From Micromonospora globbae (GTDB lineage Bacteria > Actinomycetota > Actinomycetes > Mycobacteriales > Micromonosporaceae), in NCBI RefSeq assembly GCF_003610785.1, contig NZ_RAQQ01000023.1, positions 1 through 64,000 of the forward strand: DNA of 64,000 nt, read 5' to 3'. The translations under genes and the position numbers were made by a program. How positions within the stretch are numbered: position 1 is the stretch's first letter; every line of letters begins with the position of its first letter. This document shows, piece after piece, positions 17,133 to 26,389 of this stretch. Below the pieces are notes generated by a model that made no database searches, had not been told where the DNA came from, and saw nothing but the letters and a program-made list of their open reading frames with translations.

Positions 17133-17965
17133 ATGCTCAGGATCCCCAGTCGGCGGGCCAGCCTCAGCGCCCTGTCGAAGACATACAGGCCGGCGGTGAA
17201 GGTAACCAGACAGAACACGGTGAGGATCACGGCCGACCACAGCGGCGACAGTCCACCGGGCGGCGGATCCTGCATCAAGAGCTCTCGTTCGGCGCTGATG
17301 ACGTAGGAGTGCGGGACGAGGTAACTGACCCATCGGATCCAGGTGGGCAGAACCTCGATCGGGAACAGGGCGCCGCCCAGGACGCCGGCGGCGAGTCCGT
17401 ACAGCGTCACGATCGGATCGCCCCGTTTGAACAGCACGATGAAGCTCGCCGCGAACGTGCCGAGCGCGTTGCACGCAACGATTCCGAGGAAGAGCACGAC
17501 CAGGGCCGCGGGGATCGCGTTGGCCTCGATCGGTCCCCCGAGCAGGCACCCCAGCGCCACCATGATGCAGGCGAGGATCCCGCCGGTGAAGCTGCGCCAG
17601 ATGTTCATGGCCACAGGGATCAGCGCCCACGGCACCGGCTCCACCAGGTAAGTCTCGAGGGTGCCGCGCTCCAGCGCGAAGTTGAGCCGGTTGGTGAGAC
17701 CGGTGAGCGCATCCTGCAGTCCGGCGGCCACCGCCGTCCCGATGATCATCATGAGGAAAACCTGGTCGCGGTCGGGGAGATCCAGGAAGGCGCTCTGGAA
17801 GTAGTAGAGCATCACCGGAAACACCACGGCGACATACCGCAGGACGGTCGCCGTGGGGAACATCCGTTCCTCGACGAGGTCGATCCGGACGTACCCCTCA
17901 AGGGTGTCGCTCACCTTGCGCAGCCGGGAACGGCTCTGCACGAGGCTCGGATAGGCCATGCTCAT
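17129..17965 (-). CDS. ABC-2 type polysaccharide export permease
   Basis: A 278-residue membrane protein with six predicted transmembrane helices and the layout of ABC-2 permeases: an N-terminal cytosolic amphipathic stretch, then helices beginning VLRYVAVVFPVMLYYF, and the conserved late segment LPTWIRWVSYLVPHSYVI. It overlaps both neighbours by four bases. Together with the ATPase encoded directly before it, it would form an exporter for a lipid-linked glycan or a related cell-surface molecule. A drug-type ABC-2 exporter is the alternative, but the glycosyltransferase neighbours argue for glycan. Confidence 0.85.
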   Translation of the reverse strand: MSMAYPSLVQSRSRLRKVSDTLEGYVRIDLVEERMFPTATVLRYVAVVFPVMLYYFQSAFLDLPDRDQVFLMMIIGTAVAAGLQDALTGLTNRLNFALERGTLETYLVEPVPWALIPVAMNIWRSFTGGILACIMVALGCLLGGPIEANAIPAALVVLFLGIVACNALGTFAASFIVLFKRGDPIVTLYGLAAGVLGGALFPIEVLPTWIRWVSYLVPHSYVISAERELLMQDPPPGGLSPLWSAVILTVFCLVTFTAGLYVFDRALRLARRLGILSI

Positions 17966-18960
17966 CGGTCGGCTCCCCGCTCGTAGACCTGCGCGATCAG
18001 ATCCCGCAGGGGCATCGGGATCTCGCGCACGTGCCGGATCGCGGTGGCGAGCGGGCCGAGCCGCGCGAGCACTGCGCCAACCCGGTCGTCACCCTCCGGG
18101 CGGAACCGCACGGTTAGGTCGTCGACGCTGGCCCGCACGCCGTGGGCGTGCAGCTTCTCGGCGATCTGGTACGCCGTGTGCGGATCGTCGAGCACCAGTT
18201 CCATCTCGGACCGGTCCCACTCGCGGCGCAGGCTGTCGAGGTCGCCGGAGTATTTCACCCGGCCCTGGTCGAGCAACAGCGCGTTGGACTGCAATGCCTC
18301 GATCTCTTCGAGGCGATGCGAGGAGAGGAGCACGGCCAGCCGCTCCTGCTTGACCAAGTCCATGATCAAGGTGAGCAGCCCGTGCGCGGCGATGGGGTCC
18401 ACAGCGCCCGTCGGCTCGTCGAGAATCAGCGCGCGGGGGCCCGGCAGCAGCGCCCGTGCCAGTCGCAGCCGCGCGCGCATTCCCGCGGAGAGGCCGGCCA
18501 CGACCGAGTCGGTCTGCGCGGTCAGGTTCACCGTGTCGAGGACCGCGGGGATCCGCTCGGCCAGCTCGCCGCGCGGCATGCCCTGCAGACGCCCGTGCAA
18601 CTGGAGGTTCTCGCGGCAGGTGGCCCGCATGAGTAGACTGCGATCCTCCGACGGCATCCATCCCACGACCTGGCGAATCTGCTCCGAGTCCCGCTCCACG
18701 TCGAGACCCAGGACACGGCCGGAACCCCCGGTGGCGGTGGTGAGCCCCACCAGGATCCGGAAGAGGGTGGTCTTGCCGGCGCCGTTCGGGCCGACGATCG
18801 CGCAGATCTCACCGGCGCGTACGACCAGGTCCACGCCGTCGAGGGCGCGCACGGGCTCGGTCAGGTGCGAGCGCGCGAACACGCGCATCCATCTCGGTGT
18901 CGGCTCGTACAGCTTGGCTAGTCCAGACAGGACGATGACCTCGTCGTCCAGGTCACTCAT
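17962..18960 (-). CDS. ABC transporter ATP-binding protein
   Basis: A 332-residue ATPase with Walker A GPNGAGKTT (about 57-65), signature SAGMRARLRLARAL, Walker B RALILDEPTGAVDP and switch histidine SSHRLEEIE. The ~100-residue C-terminal extension (MELVLDDPHTAYQIAEKLHAHG...) is a small regulatory-type domain common in ABC-2 ATPases. The RWMRVFARSH segment before the nucleotide-binding domain is unusual for drug exporters and resembles glycan-exporter ATPases. Its start overlaps the stop of the preceding GT2 gene and its end overlaps the permease start. Confidence 0.9.
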   Translation of the reverse strand: MSDLDDEVIVLSGLAKLYEPTPRWMRVFARSHLTEPVRALDGVDLVVRAGEICAIVGPNGAGKTTLFRILVGLTTATGGSGRVLGLDVERDSEQIRQVVGWMPSEDRSLLMRATCRENLQLHGRLQGMPRGELAERIPAVLDTVNLTAQTDSVVAGLSAGMRARLRLARALLPGPRALILDEPTGAVDPIAAHGLLTLIMDLVKQERLAVLLSSHRLEEIEALQSNALLLDQGRVKYSGDLDSLRREWDRSEMELVLDDPHTAYQIAEKLHAHGVRASVDDLTVRFRPEGDDRVGAVLARLGPLATAIRHVREIPMPLRDLIAQVYERGADR

Positions 18961-20063
18961 ATCGATCCCACCGCCCCGTCGATTCCGGTTCGCCGCCACC
19001 GCCGCCAACGGAGGTGCGTCACGCCGCGATCCCACCCGGCGATCAGCCAGTGGGCTGCCCGCGAGCGCTTGCCGGCGCGGGCCCGCGCGGCCGACCAGTC
19101 GTACGACCGGCGAAGGCGGCTCGCCGCCGAGGGCGGCCAGACCTGCTCGGCGAAGGCCACGATCCGGTCCAGCACCTCGGACTGGACGGCGAGATCCGAC
19201 GGCGGCAGCTCGCGCCGGTAGGCATCCCGGGCCGTGATCAACGCCTCGCGGGCGATCCCGCGGCGAACCTCGTCGCGCAGGCGCGGCACCTCGGACAGCC
19301 GGTCGCCGTCGAGGTCGAAGAGCGTTTCGAATGCCCGGTAGCGCTCGGTCAGGTCGCGCAACGCCCCCGGGTACTGGGCGACGTGCATGTTGTGTCCGTG
19401 GAAACGGTAGAAAGCCAGTTCCACCCCGTTCACACGACCGATCGCGCCGTGACTGGCCGCCCGCAACCACATGAGCAGGTCGGCGGCGTGCGGCAGGGCC
19501 GGGTCGTAGCCACCGATGTCGCGCAGCGTCCGGGCGCGCATGACGACCTCGGGCGTGTAGATCGGGTTGCGTACCCGCCGGCACACCAGGTCCAGCCACT
19601 CCTCCCCCGGCCAGATCGACCAGGAGCGGGCCGCGGTGCGGGCCGGCGGCGGCTCGGCGGAGAACGACCGGGTGAACCCGTACACCAGCCCCACGTCCGG
19701 GTTCGCCGCGAGCAGCGCTGTCGCGTTGGCCAGGCCGCGCGGCGCGAGCATGTCGTCGGCGGACAGCAGTACGACGTACTCGCCGCGCACCGCGGCCAGA
19801 CCCTCGTTGTACGTGGCGATGTGGCCCTGGTTGACCGCGTGCACGAGCACCCGCACCCGCGGGTCCTCCTCGGCGAGGCGGTGGGCGACCGCGGCGCTGT
19901 CGTCGGGTGAGGCGTCGTCGACGATCAGGACGTCGACGTCGACGCCCTCCTGGTCGAGGATGCTGCGCACGCAGGCCGGCAGGAAGTGCCCGTACCGGTA
20001 GCAGGGAACGACGACCGACACCGTCGGCGGGGACGGCGGATCCTGAGGTGTCATCCTCCTCAT
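18957..20063 (-). CDS. family 2 glycosyltransferase
   Basis: A 368-residue GT-A glycosyltransferase. The N-terminal domain has VSVVVPCYRYGHFLPACVRS, LIVDDASPDDS and the DXD-like metal site LLSADDMLAPRG (around residue 107). The acceptor region contains GGYDPALPHAADLLMWLR, as in rhamnosyl/galactosyl transferases of cell-surface glycans. Two starts are possible, ATG 20063 and ATG 20054; 20063 has GAGGG five bases upstream and is preferred. The gene begins 8 bp after the large secreted protein gene ends and is coupled to the ABC ATPase. Confidence 0.9.
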   Translation of the reverse strand: MRRMTPQDPPSPPTVSVVVPCYRYGHFLPACVRSILDQEGVDVDVLIVDDASPDDSAAVAHRLAEEDPRVRVLVHAVNQGHIATYNEGLAAVRGEYVVLLSADDMLAPRGLANATALLAANPDVGLVYGFTRSFSAEPPPARTAARSWSIWPGEEWLDLVCRRVRNPIYTPEVVMRARTLRDIGGYDPALPHAADLLMWLRAASHGAIGRVNGVELAFYRFHGHNMHVAQYPGALRDLTERYRAFETLFDLDGDRLSEVPRLRDEVRRGIAREALITARDAYRRELPPSDLAVQSEVLDRIVAFAEQVWPPSAASRLRRSYDWSAARARAGKRSRAAHWLIAGWDRGVTHLRWRRWRRTGIDGAVGSI

Positions 20064-20071
20064 CGCGGCCC

Positions 20072-23000
20072 TCAGTCCTGGCTCTCGGGCACGAACACGA
20101 CGTCCACCCAGTAGTTGTGGTTCGACCACGCCGACGGGAAGCCGGTCGCGCCGTACCGGTAGACCGCGCCGCCGGCCGGCACGTGCAGCGGCCCCTGGTT
20201 CCACCCGGCGCCGAGCCCGTGCACCGTCACCGAGTAGCGCCCGACGTCCGTGTGGTACGAGACCGTGTACGTCTGCCCGGGTGTGATCGCCACCGGCTCG
20301 GCGAACAGCATGGTCTGCCACCCGCTGCCGCTCTCGGCGACGAACGGTCCGTCGGCCAACGGCTCGCCGTCCGGCGACCACAGCGTCGCGGTGTGCGCGC
20401 CGGTGTTCTGGCTGCCCTTGTAGAACCGGACCCCCGCCACGTGCCCCGGGACGTCGCTGGTGAACCGCATCCCCAGCTCGATGGATGAGGTGTCCGGGTC
20501 CGACGCCACGTCCGGCGTGTCGCCGCTGCCGAAGACGGTCACCGATCCGGCGGGCGGCGCGGGTTGGGTGGGCGGACCGGGTGGCGGCCCGTCGGTCAGG
20601 AACAGCGGGTCCACCCAGTAGTTCGTGCTCTTGTAACTGCTGGTCGGGAAGCCGTCGGAGCCGTACCGGTAGAGGCCGTTGCCACCCGCCGGCGCGACGA
20701 CGGCCCAGTCGGGGCTCGTGTACGCGGAGGCGAAGAAGCCGGTGTCGGAGGCGTACCGGCCCGTGGGCGTGAAGTAGGTCGCCACGTACGGGACGCCCGC
20801 CGTCACCGTCACCGGGCTGTCGAAGTAGATGCTCTTCCACCCGGTGCCGCTGCTCGTGGACCGGCCGTCGCCCAGCGGCGTCCCCGTCTCCGAGTAGAGG
20901 CGGGCCGTGTGCTCCCCCTCGTTGCCCGGGCCCTGGTAGTACCGCACCCCGACGATCTTCCCGCTGACCCTCGGCACGACCTTGACGCCGAGCGTGATGG
21001 CCTCCGAGTCCGTCGAGGCTGCCTCGGCCGGAACGGCGTCGGCCGGGAAGAGGGTCGACAGCCGGTCGTACGCCGTCGTCGTGAACGACCAGGTGGTCGC
21101 CTCGTCCATCGGACGCCCGCCGGTGTCGCGGGCGAACACCCGCGCGGTGTAGGTCCGCGAGGTGGCCAACCGGGACGCCGGCGTGAAGGTCGCGGTCCGG
21201 CTGGCCGCGTGGTACGACACCTGGCCGGCGACCGGCTCGTTCCCCGGACCCGTCAGCGAGAACTCGATCGAGGCCGGCTGGATGTCCTTCGAGAAGGTGG
21301 CCGTCGGCTTCTCGGTGAGCTCCACGTGGGACTGGCCGGGCGCGGGCGACACCGACAGCGTGACCGGCGAGGCCGAGTCGCCGTCGTAGAAGAGCACGTC
21401 GACGTAGTAGTTGGTGTCGGCGTACGAGGTGGCCGGGAAGCCCGGACCGGACCGGTAGACCCCGTTGCCGCCCGAGGTGTACGCCCCCGGCGCCACGAGC
21501 GGCGCCGCCCGGTGGTCGCCGAAGGAGAAGAAGGCCGGGTCGGCCGCGTAGTGCCCGTTCGGCGCGTAGTAGGACGCGACGTACGTGACGCCCGCCTCGA
21601 CCTGGACGGGCCGAGGGAAGACGAGCGTCTGCCAGCCGGTCTCCGTCTCCTTCGCGAACGTGCCCGTGGCCAGGCGCTCCCCGCCGGCCGTCCACAGTGA
21701 GCCGGTGTGGGTGCCCGTGTTGCCGGCGCCCTTGTAGAACCGGACCCCGGTGATCGTGCCGTCGCTCTGCGGGACCACCTTGACGCCCAGCTCGACGCCC
21801 GCCGTGTCGCTCGCCGCCGGGTTGGCCGGCACGCGGGTGCCGAAGAGCGTGCTGGGACCGGTGAGCTTCAGCGTGACCGACGCGGGCACCTGCTGGATGT
21901 TGACGCTGTCGTCGACCGCGCGTGCCTTGACCACCTGGGTGCCCACGCCGTTGGTGTGGAAGCGGTAGCTCCACGACGTCGTGCCGGTGGCCGGGTGCCA
22001 GGTGTCCCCGCCGTCGGTCGACACCTCGACGCCGGCGACCCGTCCGCCGACGTCGGTGGCCGTACCGCTCACCGTCACCTCGGACCCGTTGGCGACGGAG
22101 GTGGCCGGCGCCGGGGAGGTGATGGTCGCGCTCGGCGCGGTCGTGTCGGTCGACGCCGTCGGCCGGACCAGCCCGCTCATCAGCGTGGCCGGTTGCACAC
22201 CCATGTCGGCGAAGAGGTTGACCGTCGCCTGCTGCATCCGCGGGTCCGCCGGCTCCTGCGGGCCGTCGTGCTCGGAGTCCAGGCCCCAGGCCCACTGGAT
22301 CGTGCCGGCGCCGAAGACGAGCGCCCCGCTCGCCGCGCGGTACAGGGTGAGGTGGTGGGTCGTCGTGCCGGGCGTGGTCACGGTGCCGAAGTCGCGCAGG
22401 TACTCGGGGGTGGGCCCGGTGGTGGTGGACAGGCGGATGAGGCCCGGGGGCCGGAACCCGTTGTCGAGGTCCTCGTCCGACTCGTACCCGATGGTGTGCG
22501 GCGCGAGCGTGGCGACCTGCCCGGGGGCCATCGCGGCGACCGTGGTGTGCCGCCAGAACCGGTTGCGGCCCTGCTCGGCGGGGACCTGGATGGCGAGGTC
22601 GGTGTTGTTGGACATGTACATCGTCCCGGTGAGCGCGTTCTCCGGGCGGCCACCGTTGGACGGTGGGCTGAAGCGCGGGTCCCGCCAGGTGCCGGTCCAC
22701 TCCGACGACGGATCGATCTTGTCGTTGGCCCAGGTCTCCTTGTAGCAGACGAGCGTGCGGTACGGGGTGCCGCGGCCGTCCACGCTGGACTCCCAGCGGG
22801 TCTTCCAGTAGACCTCGTTGCCGCTGAAGAAGGCGAGGTGCACCCCGGCGTCGCGCGCGGCCTCGACGTTCGCCCGTTCCGGGCCCGACCAGTACTCGTC
22901 GTGGCCCACCGACAGGAATATCTTGTGGTTCTTCAGCAGCTGCCCGCGACGGTCGGCGTCGACGTCGGTCGTGTAGCTGACGTCGTACCCGTTCCGTTCC

Positions 23001-23815
23001 AGGAAGCGGATCATCGCGTACTCGTTGCTGAAGAGGTAGTCGCGGCCGCTCTCCAGGCCCCGGGTGGCGAACGGCCGGTTGTAGCTCAGCTTGAACGCCC
23101 GGCCGTTGGCGCCGCCCCAGTAGAAGTTCGAGCCGCCGTACGTGTTGTACGCCTGCCAGGTGGCGTCGGAGGTCTTGAAGATGATGTCGGAGCGGCGGGC
23201 GTCGTCGCGCACGACGAACGGGATCTGGCTGGTGCCGGCCGTCCCGTCGGTGCGCACGGGCTTGGCCACGTACACGCCGGACACCGCGTCGGCCGGAACG
23301 GCCCAGGACGCCGACACGTCCCACACCCCGCAGTCGTAGATCTCGGTGGCGGAGTTGGTGATGCAGTCCCGCTGGTGCTGCGGCAGGGCGACGGACGGGT
23401 AGATCGTCTTGACCTTCCGCGCCCCCTGGCCGCCGTAGTAGCCGAGCCGGTAGATGTCGATGCGGTAGCTGGTGGCCGGCGTATCGATCTTGAAGGAGAT
23501 CGTCTGTCCGACGTTGACACTCATGTCGGTGGCGAAACCCTGGATCTCCCAGTCGCCGGCGCCGTACACGTCGTCCCACTCGGTCGACGGGTTGCCGGTC
23601 TGGCTGTTCTCGCACACGACCGGGTTGGACGAGCAGGCACCCTCGGCCGCCCGGGCCGGCTGGCCGACGACCGTGCCCGCGAGGAGCAGGCCCGCGAGGG
23701 CCACCCATGCCTTGACCGTCCGTGCCCGACGGCCCGGCGCCACGCGCGGCCCGGACGCCACCACCCCCGCTGTCCGCCCCGCGCTTCCCGCACGGTCGAT
23801 CCGATCGCCACCCAC
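20072..23815 (-). CDS. very large secreted protein: DMFase-beta-like domain, Ig-like domains and three DUF4082 repeats
   Basis: A 1247-residue exported protein. Residues ~33-56 form a signal peptide (VKAWVALAGLLLAGTVVGQPARA) after a long basic n-region. Residues ~60-560 resemble the large domain of N,N-dimethylformamidase beta subunits (YGGSNFYWGG, SVGHDEYWS, FFSGNEVYWKTRW, WTGTWRDPRF). Next are an Ig-like domain (~575-665), a DUF4082 unit (~667-815), a bacterial Ig-like Big_5 domain (~820-915) and two more DUF4082 units (~918-1075, ~1090-1245). Each unit repeats GVRFYKG/GVRYYQG, GWQT or GWKS, and NYWVD or NYYVD. GTG 23815 has AGGAGAGG seven bases upstream. Probably a carbohydrate-associated surface protein; activity unknown. 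Confidence 0.85.
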   Translation of the reverse strand: MGGDRIDRAGSAGRTAGVVASGPRVAPGRRARTVKAWVALAGLLLAGTVVGQPARAAEGACSSNPVVCENSQTGNPSTEWDDVYGAGDWEIQGFATDMSVNVGQTISFKIDTPATSYRIDIYRLGYYGGQGARKVKTIYPSVALPQHQRDCITNSATEIYDCGVWDVSASWAVPADAVSGVYVAKPVRTDGTAGTSQIPFVVRDDARRSDIIFKTSDATWQAYNTYGGSNFYWGGANGRAFKLSYNRPFATRGLESGRDYLFSNEYAMIRFLERNGYDVSYTTDVDADRRGQLLKNHKIFLSVGHDEYWSGPERANVEAARDAGVHLAFFSGNEVYWKTRWESSVDGRGTPYRTLVCYKETWANDKIDPSSEWTGTWRDPRFSPPSNGGRPENALTGTMYMSNNTDLAIQVPAEQGRNRFWRHTTVAAMAPGQVATLAPHTIGYESDEDLDNGFRPPGLIRLSTTTGPTPEYLRDFGTVTTPGTTTHHLTLYRAASGALVFGAGTIQWAWGLDSEHDGPQEPADPRMQQATVNLFADMGVQPATLMSGLVRPTASTDTTAPSATITSPAPATSVANGSEVTVSGTATDVGGRVAGVEVSTDGGDTWHPATGTTSWSYRFHTNGVGTQVVKARAVDDSVNIQQVPASVTLKLTGPSTLFGTRVPANPAASDTAGVELGVKVVPQSDGTITGVRFYKGAGNTGTHTGSLWTAGGERLATGTFAKETETGWQTLVFPRPVQVEAGVTYVASYYAPNGHYAADPAFFSFGDHRAAPLVAPGAYTSGGNGVYRSGPGFPATSYADTNYYVDVLFYDGDSASPVTLSVSPAPGQSHVELTEKPTATFSKDIQPASIEFSLTGPGNEPVAGQVSYHAASRTATFTPASRLATSRTYTARVFARDTGGRPMDEATTWSFTTTAYDRLSTLFPADAVPAEAASTDSEAITLGVKVVPRVSGKIVGVRYYQGPGNEGEHTARLYSETGTPLGDGRSTSSGTGWKSIYFDSPVTVTAGVPYVATYFTPTGRYASDTGFFASAYTSPDWAVVAPAGGNGLYRYGSDGFPTSSYKSTNYWVDPLFLTDGPPPGPPTQPAPPAGSVTVFGSGDTPDVASDPDTSSIELGMRFTSDVPGHVAGVRFYKGSQNTGAHTATLWSPDGEPLADGPFVAESGSGWQTMLFAEPVAITPGQTYTVSYHTDVGRYSVTVHGLGAGWNQGPLHVPAGGAVYRYGATGFPSAWSNHNYWVDVVFVPESQD

Positions 23816-24032
23816 AGCGTGTCCTCTCCTGACGTTGCGGTGAAGCGGAGCGCCCCAGCGACCCAAGGCGACCGTAGTGCCTCCCGGTAGACCCAACAAT
23901 TGCTCATCGTGTCGTTGCGGCACCCGGGTCGGACGGGTTCCGCCACACGTTCTGATCGCCGCACTGGCCGCACGGACGAGCGCTCTCATCCGGTCGGTGA
24001 CGGTGGCGCGCGGCGGCCGGCCGACCGAGTGG

Positions 24033-25415
24033 TCAGTCACCCAACCACCGCACCGTCGACGTGCGGATCCTGCGGTGCGGGTGGGTGAGGCGCCACGCCG
24101 CGCCGGACAGCCCGCACGTCAGCGCGAGGGTGAACGAGAACGTGGTGAACGACAGCGAGTCGAACGTGCCGGACACCAGGATCGACGTGACCTGGGCGGC
24201 GATCAGCGCGGCGCACAGGTCCCGCTCGGCGGGACGCCGGGCCCGTCGCATCGCGATCGACGCCAGCGTGATGCCGGTGACGTGCAGGCCGGCGAACGCG
24301 GCCACCCCCACGATCCCCCCGGTGACCAGCGTGCCGAGCCACTGGTTGTCGAGGATCAGGTAGAGCTCGGGGATCAGCGTGCCGGGCCCCCGGCCGAGCC
24401 ACGGACGCTGCGAGAACCAGTACGCCACGTACTCGTAGTCCTGCGTGCGGCCCTGGATGCTCGGGTCCTCACCGGCGGAGGCGAACAGCGCCCCCAACGT
24501 GCCGAGCAGCCCCGGCTTCACCAGCATGAGCCCGGCCGCCGTGACGACCCCCAGCACCAGGACGTGGTAGCGGGTACGCCAGTTCCAGGCGAGCACGAAC
24601 ACCACGGCGATCGTCACGGCGAGCGCCAACACACCCGTCCGGGACACGGTGAGCGGGATGACCGCCGTGATGAGCAGCGCCAGCAATCCGCTGGTGACGC
24701 GCCCGGCCCGCGACGGCGCGAACCGTGCGAAGTGGATCGCGAACGGCACGGCGAGCGCCATGACCGTGCTGAACTCGATGTAGTGCGCCGTCGTGCTCGC
24801 GACGCGGAACAGCCCGCCGTCGCCCCGCGCGGCGAAGTCCGCCGCCTCGCCGTGGAAGCGCAGGCCCGGCAGGACCATGTACCGGGTGATGTCGAACGCC
24901 GTCACCGACTGGACGAGCCCCACCACGGCGGCGAACCCGGCGGACCAGACCAGCACCCGCAGCACCCCGGCGAAGCGGTGCCAGTTCGGCACCCCGTCGG
25001 CGGCGATGAGGACCACGCCGAGGAACTCGATCATGATGATCATGGCGAAGTCCTGCCCGTTCGCCTCCAGCTGCGGCAGCCCGCGGATGGTGCCCGCGAG
25101 GTACGACAGCAGGAACGACAACAGGTAGGCGAACGCCGCCCAGCGCATCGGCTGGGACCCGGACATCACCAGGCGGGGGTGCAGGCGGGTCAGCGACCAC
25201 CAGCAGGCGAGCGCGAACGCCACCAGGAGGGCGGGCCGTCCCGCGAAGGTCAGCTCGGGCGCGATGAGCGTGGCCGGCAGGCAGTACAGCAGGGCCACCA
25301 TGAGGCTGAGCAGCGCCGCCGCGTCGATGCGCGCCCGCCGCCGACGGCTCGCGTAGGTGCGGACGGCCAGCAGCGACGGCTCAAGGTCCGCCGGGTGCAG
25401 GAGGGTGGCGCTCAC
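24033..25415 (-). CDS. O-antigen ligase/Wzy-like polymerase membrane protein
   Basis: A 460-residue integral membrane protein with about 11-12 hydrophobic helices and one large extracytoplasmic loop near residues 305-360 (EDPSIQGRTQDYEYVAYWF, RPWLGRGPGT). The R...PWLGRGPGT pattern is the recognisable mark of the Wzy_C/O-antigen ligase superfamily. It would polymerise lipid-linked oligosaccharide units or ligate glycan chains at the outer face of the membrane. The GTG start overlaps the Wzz-like stop codon, so polymerase and chain-length factor are translated together. The 217-bp gap to the large secreted protein shows nothing clear apart from that gene's Shine-Dalgarno. Confidence 0.85.
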   Translation of the reverse strand: MSATLLHPADLEPSLLAVRTYASRRRRARIDAAALLSLMVALLYCLPATLIAPELTFAGRPALLVAFALACWWSLTRLHPRLVMSGSQPMRWAAFAYLLSFLLSYLAGTIRGLPQLEANGQDFAMIIMIEFLGVVLIAADGVPNWHRFAGVLRVLVWSAGFAAVVGLVQSVTAFDITRYMVLPGLRFHGEAADFAARGDGGLFRVASTTAHYIEFSTVMALAVPFAIHFARFAPSRAGRVTSGLLALLITAVIPLTVSRTGVLALAVTIAVVFVLAWNWRTRYHVLVLGVVTAAGLMLVKPGLLGTLGALFASAGEDPSIQGRTQDYEYVAYWFSQRPWLGRGPGTLIPELYLILDNQWLGTLVTGGIVGVAAFAGLHVTGITLASIAMRRARRPAERDLCAALIAAQVTSILVSGTFDSLSFTTFSFTLALTCGLSGAAWRLTHPHRRIRTSTVRWLGD

Positions 25416-26389
25416 CGCCCACCGTTTCGGCCCTCACGGCCCGACCACTGGCCGCGGGCCGGCGGCAGGATGACGGTCCGGTCCGCCGCCGGCGCCGCCG
25501 TCGGCGGCGTACGCGGAGGGACGTACTCGACGCCCTGCTGCGGGTGCCGGCCCGGCTTCGGTTCGACGGCGACGCGCCGCTCGGCGCCCACGCCGGGCTG
25601 CTCCCGCGACCGGTACGCGCCGGGCTCCGGTCCGAGGCGGGCCCGCCGGACCGCCTCGCCGTCGTGCCCGTGCGGCGGGACGTCGACCCGGCGCTGGCCC
25701 GGCTCGCGGGCCGCGGCCTCGGCCCGGAGCGCCTCGTCCGCCTCGTCGACGTCCACCCGGCCGCGGCGGCGCTGCCGGCGTCGCAGCAGCACGTCGACGG
25801 CGATCGTGCCGGCCGCCGTGATGAGCAGGCCCAGACCGACGATCACCACGAGCACCCGCTTGACCTTCGAGGTGACCGCCTCGACGTCGGCGCCGTCGGT
25901 CAGCGTCAGCGTCGTGATGGTGTCCTGCGGCAGCACGCCGAAGCCCTTCTGCTGCTCCGCCACCTCCGCCACGAGCAGCCTGATGACCTCCCGGACCGTC
26001 GCCGTGGCCTGCGCCGGCGAGTTGCCGACCGCCTCGACGTAGAGGATCGGCGCCCGGGGGGTCACCTGGACGGTGATGCTGTCGGACAGGCCGGAGTCGG
26101 CCAGGCCCTTCAGCGTCTTCTGGTCGAGCACCTTGAGGATCGCCGCGTTGCCGAGCGCCTCCAGCCCGAGATCCCCCCACGGATTCTTCGGCCGCTCCGC
26201 CGTCGGCTGCTTCGGGTTCGCCGGCTCGACCGGCCCGGGCGCGGGGATCAGGACGAGGTTGCCGGTGGACCGGTAGTCGGGCTTGACGGACTGGCCGACC
26301 AGGGCCGCGGTGAGCACTGACGCCAGCAGGATCGGAAGCGCGACATACCACCGCCGAAACAGCAGGCGGGTCAGATCCCAGAGGTCCAT
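25412..26389 (-). CDS. Wzz-like chain-length determinant/polysaccharide co-polymerase
   Basis: A 325-residue protein with an N-terminal transmembrane helix (YVALPILLASVLTAALVG, ~15-32) and a second at about 180-205 (VLVVIVGLGLLITAAGTIAVDVLL). Between them lies an extracytoplasmic domain, as in Wzz/YveK co-polymerases. The PxxP-like region near the second helix is not evident. The ~110-residue cytoplasmic tail is highly charged (RRRQRRRGRVDVDEAD) and low in complexity. No Walker motif, so any tyrosine-kinase partner is encoded elsewhere. It probably sets glycan chain length with the adjacent polymerase. First gene of the minus-strand operon ending at the WsaF-like gene. Confidence 0.82.
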   Translation of the reverse strand: MDLWDLTRLLFRRWYVALPILLASVLTAALVGQSVKPDYRSTGNLVLIPAPGPVEPANPKQPTAERPKNPWGDLGLEALGNAAILKVLDQKTLKGLADSGLSDSITVQVTPRAPILYVEAVGNSPAQATATVREVIRLLVAEVAEQQKGFGVLPQDTITTLTLTDGADVEAVTSKVKRVLVVIVGLGLLITAAGTIAVDVLLRRRQRRRGRVDVDEADEALRAEAAAREPGQRRVDVPPHGHDGEAVRRARLGPEPGAYRSREQPGVGAERRVAVEPKPGRHPQQGVEYVPPRTPPTAAPAADRTVILPPARGQWSGREGRNGGR

